64,000 nucleotides of DNA from Planotetraspora silvatica (GTDB taxonomy: Bacteria > Actinomycetota > Actinomycetes > Streptosporangiales > Streptosporangiaceae), in the NCBI RefSeq assembly GCF_016863315.1, contig NZ_BOOQ01000056.1, positions 1-64,000 on the forward strand, given 5' to 3'. The notes below the pieces were generated by a model. It was not told the DNA's origin. It made no database searches and saw only the letters and a program-made list of their open reading frames with translations. Numbering within the stretch: the stretch's first letter is position 1; every line of letters starts with the position of its first letter. The translations under genes were made by a program, and so were the position numbers. Positions 46,478 through 55,650 of this stretch are shown piece after piece.

Positions 46478-46945
46478 GTGCGCCCTGTTGATGTCGCACA
46501 TCTCGGTGTCCGCACGAGTCACATCGATTACGAGAACCGAGTTGTGGCCCGTGCGACCTTGACGGGCCATATCGACGGCGTCGCGGCTGTGGTGTTCAGA
46601 CCCGATGGGACCGTCCTGGCCACTGTCTGCCGTGACAGGACCGCTCGTCTATGGGATGTCCGCAGCCCGTACACGCCTCGGCCGCTAGGCATCCTCGAAG
46701 GCCACACCGACTGGATTAGGGGCGTGGCATTCAGCCCTGATGGGATCGCCCTCGCCACTACCAGCGGCGACAAGGCGGTCCGGTTGTGGGACGTCCGCAG
46801 CCCCAACCGCCCCCAGCAACTCGCCGCGCTCAAGGGCCATAGCGCCTGGGTCTGGGGCGTGGCCTTCAGCCCTGACGGAACGACCCTCGCCACCGCCGGC
46901 GGCGATAACATCGTCCGGCTGTGGCGCGCCGCCGAAGGTGGATGA
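46478..46945 (+). CDS. WD40-repeat fragment, three repeats
   Basis: About 150 aa with three recognisable repeats (LTGHIDGVAAVVF...ARLWDV, LEGHTDWIRGVAFS...VRLWDV, LKGHSAWVWGVAFS...VRLW). A functional propeller needs about seven, so this is probably the 3' end of a larger NACHT- or kinase-WD40 gene whose 5' part was lost at the junction with the galactosidase fragment. No good start or ribosome site is visible. Confidence 0.6.
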   Translation: MRPVDVAHLGVRTSHIDYENRVVARATLTGHIDGVAAVVFRPDGTVLATVCRDRTARLWDVRSPYTPRPLGILEGHTDWIRGVAFSPDGIALATTSGDKAVRLWDVRSPNRPQQLAALKGHSAWVWGVAFSPDGTTLATAGGDNIVRLWRAAEGG

Positions 46946-47010
46946 CGGTGGTCGCGGATTGACGGTTCTGGTCATAGCGGCAATGCGGCTGAGTTGGGAG
47001 CTTGAGGTAC

Positions 47011-48120
47011 ATGAGTGACTGGTCATTGGCGATTGACTTCGGTACCTATTACACCTGCGCGACCATCATGGTGGATGACCGGGCCGAGGTTCTTGAGGTC
47101 GACGGCAGTCGATACCTGCCGTCCTTGGTGTACCGCGATGAGAACGGCGACCTGCTGACCGGGCGGCTTGCCACCAGCGCAGCAGCCGTCTCACCAGCGA
47201 ACGTCGCCCGGACCCCCAAACGCGCCCTCGCCCAGGGTGCACCGCTGCTGCTCGGCGGTACGCCGGTGGAGGCCGAAGACTTGGTCGCCGCCGTCCTGTC
47301 CACGATGGCCGCCGAGGCATCCCGGAGGGCAGGTGACGCGCCGCCCGAACAGGTCGTACTCACCCACCCGGCCGCCTGGGACGACCAGCAAATCGCCACC
47401 CTCGGCGAAGCCGCCAAACGGGCGAAACTGGCTCCGGTGCGGTTCGTCCCCGAACCGGTCGCCGCCGCCGCCTTCTACACCCAGACTGAGGACATTCCAG
47501 CCGGGACCCACGTGGCCGTCTATGACCTCGGCGGCGGATCCTTCGACGTAGCCGTGCTCCGCCGTACGGCCACCGGCTTCGACGTCGTCGCCCAAGGCGG
47601 CGACGACCACATCGGCGGCGAGGACTTCGACGAGGCCCTCTACGAACTGATCGCCGACCACGCCATGACGCACGACCCCAGCACGTGGGAGGAGCTCGCC
47701 CTCGGCACCACCGAACGAGCCGCCCGCGACCGGGCGATCCTGCACCGGGACATCACCGAGGCCAAGGAACTGCTTTCCGAAACCACCACCCGCAAAGTCA
47801 TCGCCGGAAACCTGCCGATCAGCGTCACACGCGCGGAGTTCGAAACCGCCATCAGCGACGACCTGCGCGCGACCATCACCACCTTCCAGGACGTGGTGAC
47901 CAGTGCAGGCCTGGCCGTCGACGAACTCGCAGCGGTCTACCTCACCGGCGGCTCCAGCCGCATCCCCCTCGTCAGCGACCTGCTCAGCCAACTCCTCAAC
48001 CGCACACCCGACCTGGCCGGCGATCCCAAAGCCGTCGTCGCCCGCGGCGCCCTTGCGCAACCGCGGATGGAATCCCTGGGAGGGCGTCTGGTCCAGGTTT
48101 TCACAAATCTGTTCGGGTAG
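47011..48120 (+). CDS. Hsp70-like ATPase-domain protein
   Basis: 369 aa from the ATG at 47011. It contains the actin/Hsp70 nucleotide-binding fold only: phosphate-1 AIDFGTYYT, connect FVPEPVAAAAFY, phosphate-2 VYDLGGGSFDVAVL, and adenosine site VYLTGGSSRIP. The usual substrate-binding domain and lid are absent. Such short Hsp70s sit beside dynamin-like GTPase genes in actinobacteria, as here, and may regulate membrane remodelling. Intact and frameshift-free although the next GTPase is broken. Confidence 0.87.
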   Translation: MSDWSLAIDFGTYYTCATIMVDDRAEVLEVDGSRYLPSLVYRDENGDLLTGRLATSAAAVSPANVARTPKRALAQGAPLLLGGTPVEAEDLVAAVLSTMAAEASRRAGDAPPEQVVLTHPAAWDDQQIATLGEAAKRAKLAPVRFVPEPVAAAAFYTQTEDIPAGTHVAVYDLGGGSFDVAVLRRTATGFDVVAQGGDDHIGGEDFDEALYELIADHAMTHDPSTWEELALGTTERAARDRAILHRDITEAKELLSETTTRKVIAGNLPISVTRAEFETAISDDLRATITTFQDVVTSAGLAVDELAAVYLTGGSSRIPLVSDLLSQLLNRTPDLAGDPKAVVARGALAQPRMESLGGRLVQVFTNLFG

Positions 48121-48229
48121 ACGGGAAAGATCTCTCGCCGAGGTCCCATGCACGGGTCGGCCTGGTAGGCATCGGCGGCATGCCCCCGTCGCCCGCTGGG
48201 CGCTGATCGAACCAATCATGACTGCCTAG

Positions 48230-48484
48230 CGGGCCGACCATGCCGACCTGGGCATCAGCAAGCCCGTCCATGGCCGGCAGCGCTTCGTCGTCATTGCCGA
48301 CGGCCTTCGGGCGAGTGCGGCGGTGGCGGCGCTGGAGCGGATCGGCTGGGGCACCGTGTCGTCGGCTGAACGCACCGCCGTGGCGACGCTGCGGGATGGC
48401 CTGTTCGTCGGCTACTCCGACCGCGGCACCTGGGTGCGCCGCCCGGAGGTGATCGTGTACGTCATCGAGGACGAGGCGAAATGA
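48230..48484 (+). pseudogene. Start-less ORF between Hsp70-like and dynamin-like genes
   Basis: 84 codons open from a TAG at 48227 to a TGA that overlaps the GTPase start (ATGA). Composition is protein-like (RFVVIADGLRASAAVAALER, WVRRPEVIVYVIEDE), but no ATG or GTG occurs in the first 40 codons. It is likely the 3' end of a small coupled gene whose start was lost. Family unknown. Confidence 0.45.
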
Positions 48485-49877
48485 CCAACACGGGCGAAGT
48501 TCGCCGACTGCTGGGCGAGATGGCGAACGCCGCCGAGGAGTTCGGACGGGAAGAGGCCGCGCGGGCGGTGCGCGCGGAGCAGGCGCGGCTCGGCGCGGGC
48601 GCCGCGACAGTCGTCGTAGTGGGTGTGAAGCAGCGTGGCAAAAGCTCACTTATCAACGCGATCGTGGAGCGGCCCGGCCTGCTCCCGGTCGATGCGGACG
48701 TGGCGACCAACGTGCACCTGACGGTACGGCACGCCGACGAGCCGGTGGCCCACGTGTTCGAGGATGCCGACGAGGCGGGGCGCGTGATCCGGATCGACGA
48801 GATCGCCGAGTACGGCGCTCTCGATCCGGCAACCCAGGTCCCGCGTGACCCCGAAGTCAGGCATGTCGAGGTGGGCCTGCCGAGCCCGCTGCTGGCCGAG
48901 GCTGTGCCTGATCGACACGCCGGGCGTCGGCGGGCTCGTCGCGGGTCACACCGCCCTCACTTTGGCGGTCATCGAACGCGCGGACGCCCTACTGTTCGTC
49001 GTGAACGGATCGGGAGAGTTCACCGAGTCGGAGCTCCGGTTCCTCGCCCAGATCACAGACCGGACCTCGACGGTGGTCTTCGCACTGGCCCAGATCGACA
49101 AGTACGCCGAGTGGCAGAAGATCCTGGACCGAAACCGTGAGCTGCTTGCCCGGCATGCTCCGCGCTTCGCGAACGCCGCCTGGCATCCGGTCACCGCGCT
49201 GCGGTACGAGGAGTCCGTCGAAGCCGAAGCCGAAGCCGACGGGCGGCCGGACATCGCCGCTGACCGCAGGGCGAGCAGCGGCGGGTGGAGCCTCCTCGAC
49301 GGGCTACGCGAACGGGTGATCGTCCGCGCGGAGGCCGTACGCAGCGGGAACGCGTCCAGGTGGCCACGACAACGGTCGAGGACATCCACGCGGCGCAGGT
49401 CGCACTGCTGGAATCGCTTCAGGGAGATCCCGAGCTGGCACGGGCGGTGGCGAAGCGGAGTGACCGGCTCAAGCGGGTGCAGAGCACCAACGCGTCGTGG
49501 CGGACGCGTCTGCAGACCGAAATGGGGGATCTGGAACGGGACCTCCTCCACCGCTTCGGGCAGCTGCGCAACGATCTGATCACGGAAGCTGGCAACAAAA
49601 TCGCGGCCGGAACCCCGGAGGAGCTCCGCGGCTTCCCGCGGGAGCTCAATGCGTCGGTCGAGACCATGTGGCTGGACCTGGACGCCCGGCTTCGCAAGGG
49701 TGTGAGCGCCATCACCGTGTTCGTGCCGTACAGGAGGTCCTGTCCGAGTACGAGCGCATGGCCGCGGCCGCAGACGATGAGGTGGCGAAGAAGCGGGCGC
49801 TCATCAAGTGCGTGGACACGCTGGCCCGTCTGCGTGAACGGTGCGCCGCGCTGGCCGCCGGCCTGGCTTCGGTATGA
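48481..49877 (+). pseudogene. Dynamin-like GTPase with three frameshifts
   Basis: Joined frames give one GTPase of about 465 aa, the counterpart of 51054-52973. Frame 1 has the P-loop GVKQRGKSSLINAI. After a shift near 48900 comes CLIDTPGVGG, ADALLFVVNGSGEF and the TKxD-like AQIDKYAEW. After a second shift near 49340 the stalk follows (TTVEDIHAAQVALLESLQ), and a third near 49730 leads to VQEVLSEYERMAAAADDEV and the stop at 49877. Unlike 51054-52973 it has no C-terminal membrane segment. Three independent shifts indicate decay. Confidence 0.8.
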
Positions 49878-50082
49878 CCGAGTCCGACGACGACGGCTGG
49901 TGGCCGATGCCGCAGTTCCCGACACCGAACCCGATCAAGCGATCGGGCCGGACGACCTCGACGCCCTCCGGGCGGCGATCGGGTCCGCCCCGGTCGAGTC
50001 CATCCCCGAGGAGACCCGGCAAGGGATGATCCACGACAGCCGGCTCAGCGCCGGTGACCCCAACACACAGATGGGAGACAGC

Positions 50083-50208
50083 ATGTCCGAGACCTGGGAC
50101 GACGGCCACTACACGCCCGACGACGTGATCGAGGCGGCCGACCACACCGCATACCTGTCCATGGACGACTACATCCACGACAACAACGGCATGGAACCCG
50201 ACGCCTGA
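50083..50208 (+). CDS. 41-aa acidic small protein
   Basis: Starts at the ATG at 50083 with GGGAG eight bases upstream. Sequence MSETWDDGHYTPDDVIEAAD is followed by an equally acidic second half ending EPDA; net charge is strongly negative. It lies directly after the decayed GTPase, so it belongs to the Hsp70-dynamin module. Its MS(E/D)-start and Asp/Tyr-rich opening resemble the start of the peptidase-like gene on the other side (50901). Function unknown. Confidence 0.5.
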   Translation: MSETWDDGHYTPDDVIEAADHTAYLSMDDYIHDNNGMEPDA

Positions 50209-50278
50209 TCGCAGACACGACAACGGCCATCGGACCGGGACATGGGTTACGGACCGGCAATAGCCTTGTTGTCAGTTG

Positions 50279-50901
50279 TCACCAGGAGAAGTGGTCCCCC
50301 GCAACCACCCATGTAGTCGTCCGAGGCGGACCACACCTCCGCGAACTCTGACCAGGGGACGTGCTCGCCGGCGCCGTTCGGGCACCGGGATCGTTAAGGA
50401 CCACCTCGGGGCCGTCCGGAGTCGAGTAGTCGATGCCGATCACCTCGACCGCATGGTCAGCGATGTTCTCCTGGCCCGCCGGGTCGTCTGTGTGCCAGAT
50501 GTCGGACGAGTCGACCCCGGCGGTCATCGCATCGCCCCGGCACAGCGCGGCCTCCGGGTCTCCGAAGGTCGCCCCGTAAGTGCGGTCGACCGGCATGCCG
50601 TACGCCTGCAGAAGGTTGCCGACGTCGGTCATCGGCGTGCCGCCACCGGGCTGGTACCAGCCGTTCCGCATGGCGACCTCGGTCAGCTCCGCCTCGGTGT
50701 GGTCGACGCCGGTGAGCTCGTCCAGGACGAACTCCTGGGTGACGATCCCGCAGGTGTCGGGCCGCGCCTGCTGATGCCACCACCCCTCTGACCGCGCCGG
50801 GTCTCCCATGACCGCGCCGGCACGGCGACGGGTGGGTAACCGTACCCGGCATTCGGGCCGATCCCCGCCCCGCCGCTGTCGTAGTGATAGTCGTCCGACA
50901 A
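50279..50901 (-). pseudogene. C39-like papain-fold peptidase, frameshifted
   Basis: N-terminal frame MSDDYHYDSGGAGIG (from 50901), then after a shift near 50805 WWHQQARPDTCGIVTQEFVL with the candidate nucleophile Cys, LLQAYGMPV, and HAVEVIGID with the candidate His, then VVLNDPG. Two more shifts separate VPWSEFAEVWSASDDYM and the end. The order matches C39_2-type cysteine peptidase domains. Domain complete but reading frame broken three times. Confidence 0.65.
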
Positions 50902-50977
50902 GGAGTCGACCGCGAGCCTCCTGACCGACGGCAGCCGATGAGTTCACATGTTGGACGGCCCCCGAGCCTGGAATGTT

Positions 50978-51049
50978 TCACCGTCCCCACCGACCGGGCC
51001 AACCAGTGAAGGAGGTGCCGAAGTCGATGGCGAGGGTCCAGGTGCTCAT
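50978..51049 (-). pseudogene. Truncated Hsp70-like gene start
   Basis: MSTWTLAIDFGTSFT, the phosphate-1 loop of a short Hsp70 like that at 47011, followed by eight unrelated residues and a stop. The ATG is 4 bp after the GTPase stop, so an Hsp70 gene was once coupled here and all but its first 15 codons were deleted. Confidence 0.7.
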
Positions 51050-51053
51050 CGCG

Positions 51054-52973
51054 TCACACCCCGTCCGTGGTGAACCGGCGACGGAGGTCGCTGAGCTCGG
51101 CGCGACGACGGGCGAGGCGTTCCCGCTGTGCCGTGACCTCGGCACGCGGGGCCTCGCGTTCGATTTCAGCGATCTTGCGGTCGCGCTCGGATCTCGCCAG
51201 CGCTTCCTCCAGCTCGGCCTGCCGGACGGAGATCCGTTCCATGATGGCCGCCTCCACCTCCGCAACAACCTCTCGCAATGTCTCCTGGAGCGCGGGAGGC
51301 AGCGTCTCACGGACCTGGCGCAGCTTGTCGTCGGTCAGCCGGCGCAGTTCCTCCTTCGTCTTGGCGCCCCGGCCGAAGGCCCACGCCGCGGCCCCCGCGC
51401 CGACGGCGGCGACGACGACGACGCCCAGTCCGAGGCCGAGCTTGCCGTACTTGGACATCTTCAGAACCCCGTCGCCGGCGCGTTTGAGGAGGCCGCCGCC
51501 GACAGCACCGGCGGCGGAGCCGATTTTGATGAGCATCTCCTTGATCTGTTCCACCGACAGAGTCCCTCGGGCGGCTCCGTCGACCGGCCCGGGCCAGTCG
51601 ACGGGCTCTCCGAGACCTGCCTCCTGGCGCACGGCCTTGTCCCACTGGTCAAGCAGGATCCCCACCCGCGGGACGTGGACACCGTGGACGCCAAAGCCGT
51701 CGCCGAGCTCTCCGACGAGCTTCTCGGTGCCCGAGTGGACGGTGTTCTGCAAGTCGAGGACGAGGCCGCGGATCCCGTCGGCCAGGCTGCGCGGCACCTC
51801 TTTGAGTGCTTCCCGGCCACCTGAGTCGATCGCCTGCCGGGCCTGGTCGCCGAGCCGCCGAAGCCCCTCGTCCAGTTCGCGCCGGAGCGTAGACTCCAGC
51901 CGGCGGAAACCCGCGCTCAGTTCTGTTCGCCACTTGGCGCCTTTGCCCCGCAGCTCGGCCAGCTCGGCCTGGCGTGCACGCACCGAGGCGGCCAGCCCGG
52001 GGTCGAGCTCCAGCGAGCGCAGGCGCAGCTCCAGTTGCTGGTCGAGCGTGGTGATGACGGTGTCGGCGGTGCCGAGCACCGCCTTCAGCCGATCCGACGT
52101 GATGCGGAGCACCACGTTGTCACGCAGCTCGGCCAGCAGCGGCGCGAACCCGCTGCGCTCCATCAGGTCTGCCGCGCGTGCCTCCCGGCCCTGCTCTGCG
52201 GCTCGGTCGGCTTCCTGCTTGTAGCGGCTGCTCACCGCGTACCACGGCGCCGTCGCGAACCGCGACCCGCGCACGCGCAGCAGGCGGTGGTTCTCCTCGA
52301 GCGCGGCTCGCCACCCGTCGTGAGCTTTGTCGATCCCGGTCAGAACGAACAGGACCGTCTGAATGCGCTCGGTCGCGCGGTCCAGGAACGCGAGTTCCGA
52401 TGCGTGCAGCTCGCCGGCGCCGTTCACCACGAAGAGCAGCGCGTCGGCACGGTTGAGTGTGGCGAGCGTGATGTCGCTGTGCCCGGCGATGAGCCCGCCC
52501 ACGCCGGGCGTGTCCATCAGCACCAGCCCTTCGGACAGCAGAGGCGACGCCACGCCCAGCTCGACCCGCTCCACGCCCGGATGCCGGTCCTCCCCCGTCT
52601 TCGGGTCGACCGCGGCGGTCTCGTCGACGTACTCCGGTAGCTCGGCCGGCTTGATCTCTTTCTTGCCGTCCTCAAAGGCGCTGCCGTACACGACGGCCTG
52701 GTCCTCGTCGGCGTAGGACACCGCGACGTGTACCCGGGTGGAGATGTCCGTATCGATGGGCAGGAGCTGTCGGCGCCCCACCAGGGCGTTGATCAGCGAA
52801 CTCTTCCCTCGGTTCTTCTCGCCGACCACGACGACCGTTGAACCTGGCATCAGCGCCAGGGTGCATTCCTGAGCGAGAATCGTCGCGCTGTCGGTGTCTC
52901 CCACTTCCCGGGCCGTGTCGGCGACAGCCGCCACTGCCAAGATGACCTCGTCTGCGAGTGGATGCCGGGACAT
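51054..52973 (-). CDS. Dynamin-like GTPase with membrane helix and coiled-coil tail
   Basis: 639 aa from the ATG at 52973, which is well spaced from AAGGAG; the ATG three codons earlier is too close. P-loop GEKNRGKSS, G3 DTPGVGG, and G4-like TGIDK are present. The central helical stalk contains basic and Leu-rich helices, a hydrophobic hairpin follows (LGLGVVVVAAVGAGAAAWAF), and the last 110 residues are a charged coiled coil (EREAPRAEVTAQRERLARRR). It should bind and deform membrane on GTP hydrolysis. It is paired with the GTPase at 53037, as DynA/DynB and IniA/IniC are paired. Confidence 0.88.
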   Translation of the reverse strand: MSRHPLADEVILAVAAVADTAREVGDTDSATILAQECTLALMPGSTVVVVGEKNRGKSSLINALVGRRQLLPIDTDISTRVHVAVSYADEDQAVVYGSAFEDGKKEIKPAELPEYVDETAAVDPKTGEDRHPGVERVELGVASPLLSEGLVLMDTPGVGGLIAGHSDITLATLNRADALLFVVNGAGELHASELAFLDRATERIQTVLFVLTGIDKAHDGWRAALEENHRLLRVRGSRFATAPWYAVSSRYKQEADRAAEQGREARAADLMERSGFAPLLAELRDNVVLRITSDRLKAVLGTADTVITTLDQQLELRLRSLELDPGLAASVRARQAELAELRGKGAKWRTELSAGFRRLESTLRRELDEGLRRLGDQARQAIDSGGREALKEVPRSLADGIRGLVLDLQNTVHSGTEKLVGELGDGFGVHGVHVPRVGILLDQWDKAVRQEAGLGEPVDWPGPVDGAARGTLSVEQIKEMLIKIGSAAGAVGGGLLKRAGDGVLKMSKYGKLGLGLGVVVVAAVGAGAAAWAFGRGAKTKEELRRLTDDKLRQVRETLPPALQETLREVVAEVEAAIMERISVRQAELEEALARSERDRKIAEIEREAPRAEVTAQRERLARRRAELSDLRRRFTTDGV

Positions 52974-53036
52974 CTGAACCATTTCTCCTTCTGCCGATGA
53001 TCACCCCTTAGACGACGCGCCGGGGAGGAACGTTCC

Positions 53037-54629
53037 TTACAAGAGGGAGAAGTAAAGCGCCTCGAACATCTCGCGTACCACCGTGGTGTGCAGCCTGGCC
53101 CTTCGCGGAAGCGAAGCCTCCAGCATCTTCCATTCGCCGACGAGTTCGCCGATCCGCCTCCGCAGTTCCTCCGGCGAAGCGTCCTCAGGCAGCCCGACGC
53201 GCTGGGCGTCCGTCACACCCGCCATCAGCATGTGCAGCTGACCGGAGTTCTGGTCGGGCACCGGCAACACTCCGTCCGCCTGCGCCTGGGCGGCCTCCGC
53301 CAGCTCCACCCAGCGCATGGCGGGGTGCCGCGCGAGCTCCCGCAACAGGCCGCGCAGGCGACCCGCGACCTCTTGCTCGGCCGGACCGGCGAGCTCAACC
53401 GCCCTCCAGAGCGGGGCCATGGCGGCGTCGACGCGCAGCGGGTCGGCGCGCGTGACGAGCCGTTGCTGAACACGCTCCAGCAGCCGGTTGATGCCCGATC
53501 TCTCACACAGCGCGTCGCGGAGCGCCGACAGGTCCCGGGCGCCGCAGTCGATCGCGTCGACCGCCTGCCGGATCCCATAGATGGCGAGCAGATCGAGCAG
53601 CTCCTGACGCATCCCGGTGTCGACCGGGACGGTGTCCGGGGCCACCGACAGGAAATCCTCGTGATCGAAGAGCATTTCCTCGAGCGTGTCGCGGTCCGCG
53701 GCAGCGAGGACGCCCAGCGCGTGCCGGTGCTGCTCGGTCAGCCGCTCGGAGCGGGAGGTCTCCGCCAGCTTCGTGGCAACCGGGATCACCTCGGCCACCA
53801 AACCGGTCATCCGGCCGGCGGAACGGCCCGCGACCTTGTCCGCCTCTCGCCGCACCTCCTCCAGGTCGGTGCCCTCGGAAATCTGGTCGATCCTGGTGAG
53901 CACGCCCAGCACGTTCGCCGCCGACAAGCGCGACCCGCGCATCGTCTCCTGGAACTCCCTGAGCGCAGCCGCATCGCCCTCGCCCGGCTGGGGCATGGCG
54001 AGGATGAGCGCGTCGGCCTTGCGGATCGATGCCATCGAGTAGTCGTCAAGAGCGCTCACGGCGTCCCTGCCCGGCGTATCCATCAGGGTGAAGGCTCGGT
54101 CGATCGATTTGTTGGCCGCCTCGACGACGAGGTGGCTGACCTCGGAGTGGTCGTACGGCAGCGACTGCGGAACGCCGCCACCCACGCGAGACGGGATCGA
54201 TGCGGGAGGGCGGCCATCCTTGAAATGCACCCATACGCGGTTCATGTGGTAGCTCCTGAACCACGCGGAGACCAAGGTCGTCTCGGTTCCGCCGGTGGGC
54301 GCGAGGCGCTGACCGAGCAGGGCGTTGACCAGTGTCGACTTTCCGGCGTTCAGCCGTCCCCCGACGGCGACCACGAGGGTGTCGTCGGCGAGCCGTTCTG
54401 CCACAGAACCGACCGCGTCCGCGAAGGGGCCGGGCCGCAGTGCCGTCAACGCCTCCGCGCACATGCTGCGGACACGATGGCACAAGCCATATGTCGCTTC
54501 CTCCACACCAGCCTCCTCGCGGGCCGCTCGTCTCAGGGGGACGGCTCGCCCGGCACGGATTGTTCCTTCCATCGCCCAGGTCTTCAAGGTCGTCTCGAGG
54601 GTCGTCACGCACCGACCGCGGGGGAACAT
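53037..54629 (-). CDS. Dynamin-family GTPase, partner
   Basis: Up to 530 aa. P-loop GGRLNAGKST, G2 Thr in TGGTETTLVS, G3 DTPGRD and G4-like TRIDQ are present, and the C-terminal 250 residues are helical. No obvious membrane helix, so it may need its partner for membrane contact. The start is uncertain: the ATG at 54629 lacks a ribosome site and GTG 54608 or ATG 54572 are alternatives. It lies 63 bp upstream of the second GTPase in the same operon. Confidence 0.86.
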   Translation of the reverse strand: MFPRGRCVTTLETTLKTWAMEGTIRAGRAVPLRRAAREEAGVEEATYGLCHRVRSMCAEALTALRPGPFADAVGSVAERLADDTLVVAVGGRLNAGKSTLVNALLGQRLAPTGGTETTLVSAWFRSYHMNRVWVHFKDGRPPASIPSRVGGGVPQSLPYDHSEVSHLVVEAANKSIDRAFTLMDTPGRDAVSALDDYSMASIRKADALILAMPQPGEGDAAALREFQETMRGSRLSAANVLGVLTRIDQISEGTDLEEVRREADKVAGRSAGRMTGLVAEVIPVATKLAETSRSERLTEQHRHALGVLAAADRDTLEEMLFDHEDFLSVAPDTVPVDTGMRQELLDLLAIYGIRQAVDAIDCGARDLSALRDALCERSGINRLLERVQQRLVTRADPLRVDAAMAPLWRAVELAGPAEQEVAGRLRGLLRELARHPAMRWVELAEAAQAQADGVLPVPDQNSGQLHMLMAGVTDAQRVGLPEDASPEELRRRIGELVGEWKMLEASLPRRARLHTTVVREMFEALYFSLL

Positions 54630-54659
54630 CCGCCCCGCGACGCTCGTCCAACGTGTAGG

Positions 54660-54833
54660 TCAACCACTGTCGCGGCCGATCAGACCATTTGCCGCCGTCA
54701 CTGCCTTGGCAGCGGAGTACGAGCCGGTGCCCGGGCCGGCGAACCACGACAGCGCCGACAGGACATTCACGATTGCACCTCCGCCGTTGGCCCCGAGGAC
54801 GGGGCTGAACTCGCGGATCACGTCGAGCGTGCC
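54660..54833 (-). pseudogene. Short-chain dehydrogenase fragment
   Basis: 57 codons matching the SDR active-site region: GTLDVIREFSPVL, GAIVNVLSALSW with the catalytic Ser and SYSAAKA with the Tyr-x3-Lys. Both ends of the gene are missing. Confidence 0.55.
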
Positions 54834-54989
54834 CCACCGCCGCCTGACTACTACGCCCGGCACGACCCTGCTGCACATCAACACATGAAGTTCGCTGCCG
54901 CGTGCCCGGCAAATGTCTGATTTTCGGATTAGCACCAGCGTTAGCAAGATCGGCGATCGGCCAGAGTCAGCCGATGGCAAGCCGACCCG

Positions 54990-55565
54990 GAGCGCAGGGC
55001 CGCCAGGCCCGAGCACAGGAAGCTGCTCAACCTGCGGTGGTCCGTGGTCGACCTCGACGCCCCGGAGATCCGGATCACGGGCACCACCGCGGTGATCGAG
55101 GGTCAGCGGATCGAGGGAACGACCAAAAGCGGCAAATCCCGTGTGGTCAGCCTCGACAAGGACACGGCCGACGCCCTCCGGGAGCACCGGAAACACCAGC
55201 AGGAACAGCGCCTCTGCCTCGGCCCAACGTGGAAAGGGACCGATGACTACGTGTTCACCACCGGCTGGGGTGAGCCGATCTATCCCACAACGGTCACATC
55301 CCTGGTGCCCAACCTGATCGCGGCCCTCAACAATCCGAAGAACGGCCCCAAGCCAAAGAAGCCACTCCCCCACGCCCGACTACACGATCTGCGGCACCTA
55401 CACGCGACCACGCTCCTCCTGGCCGGCGTTCCCGTCCACGTCGTCGCGGCCCGACTCGGTCACGCAGACCCAGCGATCACACTCCGCGTGTACGCCCATG
55501 TGATCAATGAGCAGATGGCCAGCGCCGCTGACATCTTCGCCAACGCCGTCAAGAATTCCGCCTGA
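54990..55565 (+). pseudogene. Tyrosine recombinase (integrase), C-terminal remnant
   Basis: Catalytic-domain half with KLLNLRWSVVDLDAPEI, TTKSGKSRVVSL, HDLRHLHAT, and VVAARLGHADPAITLRVYAH with the nucleophile Tyr. The core-binding N-terminus and a clean first Arg box are missing; upstream frames are broken. Without the N-terminus it cannot integrate DNA. A GTG at 55044 could start a 173-aa peptide. Confidence 0.78.
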
Positions 55566-55579
55566 GAGTCCTCCCCCTA

Positions 55580-55613
55580 CCAGAGCGCTCTCCTGCATCG
55601 GAGCGCCCTCTGG
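55580..55613 (+). terminator. Hairpin after the integrase remnant
   Basis: Arms 55580-55590 and 55601-55613 pair over 11 bp with a 2-base bulge and a 10-base loop. It lies between the integrase stop and the convergent ATPase stop. Confidence 0.5.
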
Positions 55614-55650
55614 CCTTCGGTGACCAGGGGGTGGAATGGGCCATACATAA

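Noticed and set aside
38854-51049. Treating all frameshifts as sequencing errors
   Set aside because: More than 30 kb of large genes nearby are frameshift-free, while shifts cluster with truncations and deletions, so most are real decay. The single LCP shift remains uncertain.
54834-55373. Leftward frame opposite the integrase remnant
   Set aside because: Only its last 57 codons (54660-54833) look like protein (SDR fragment); the rest is antisense to the integrase.
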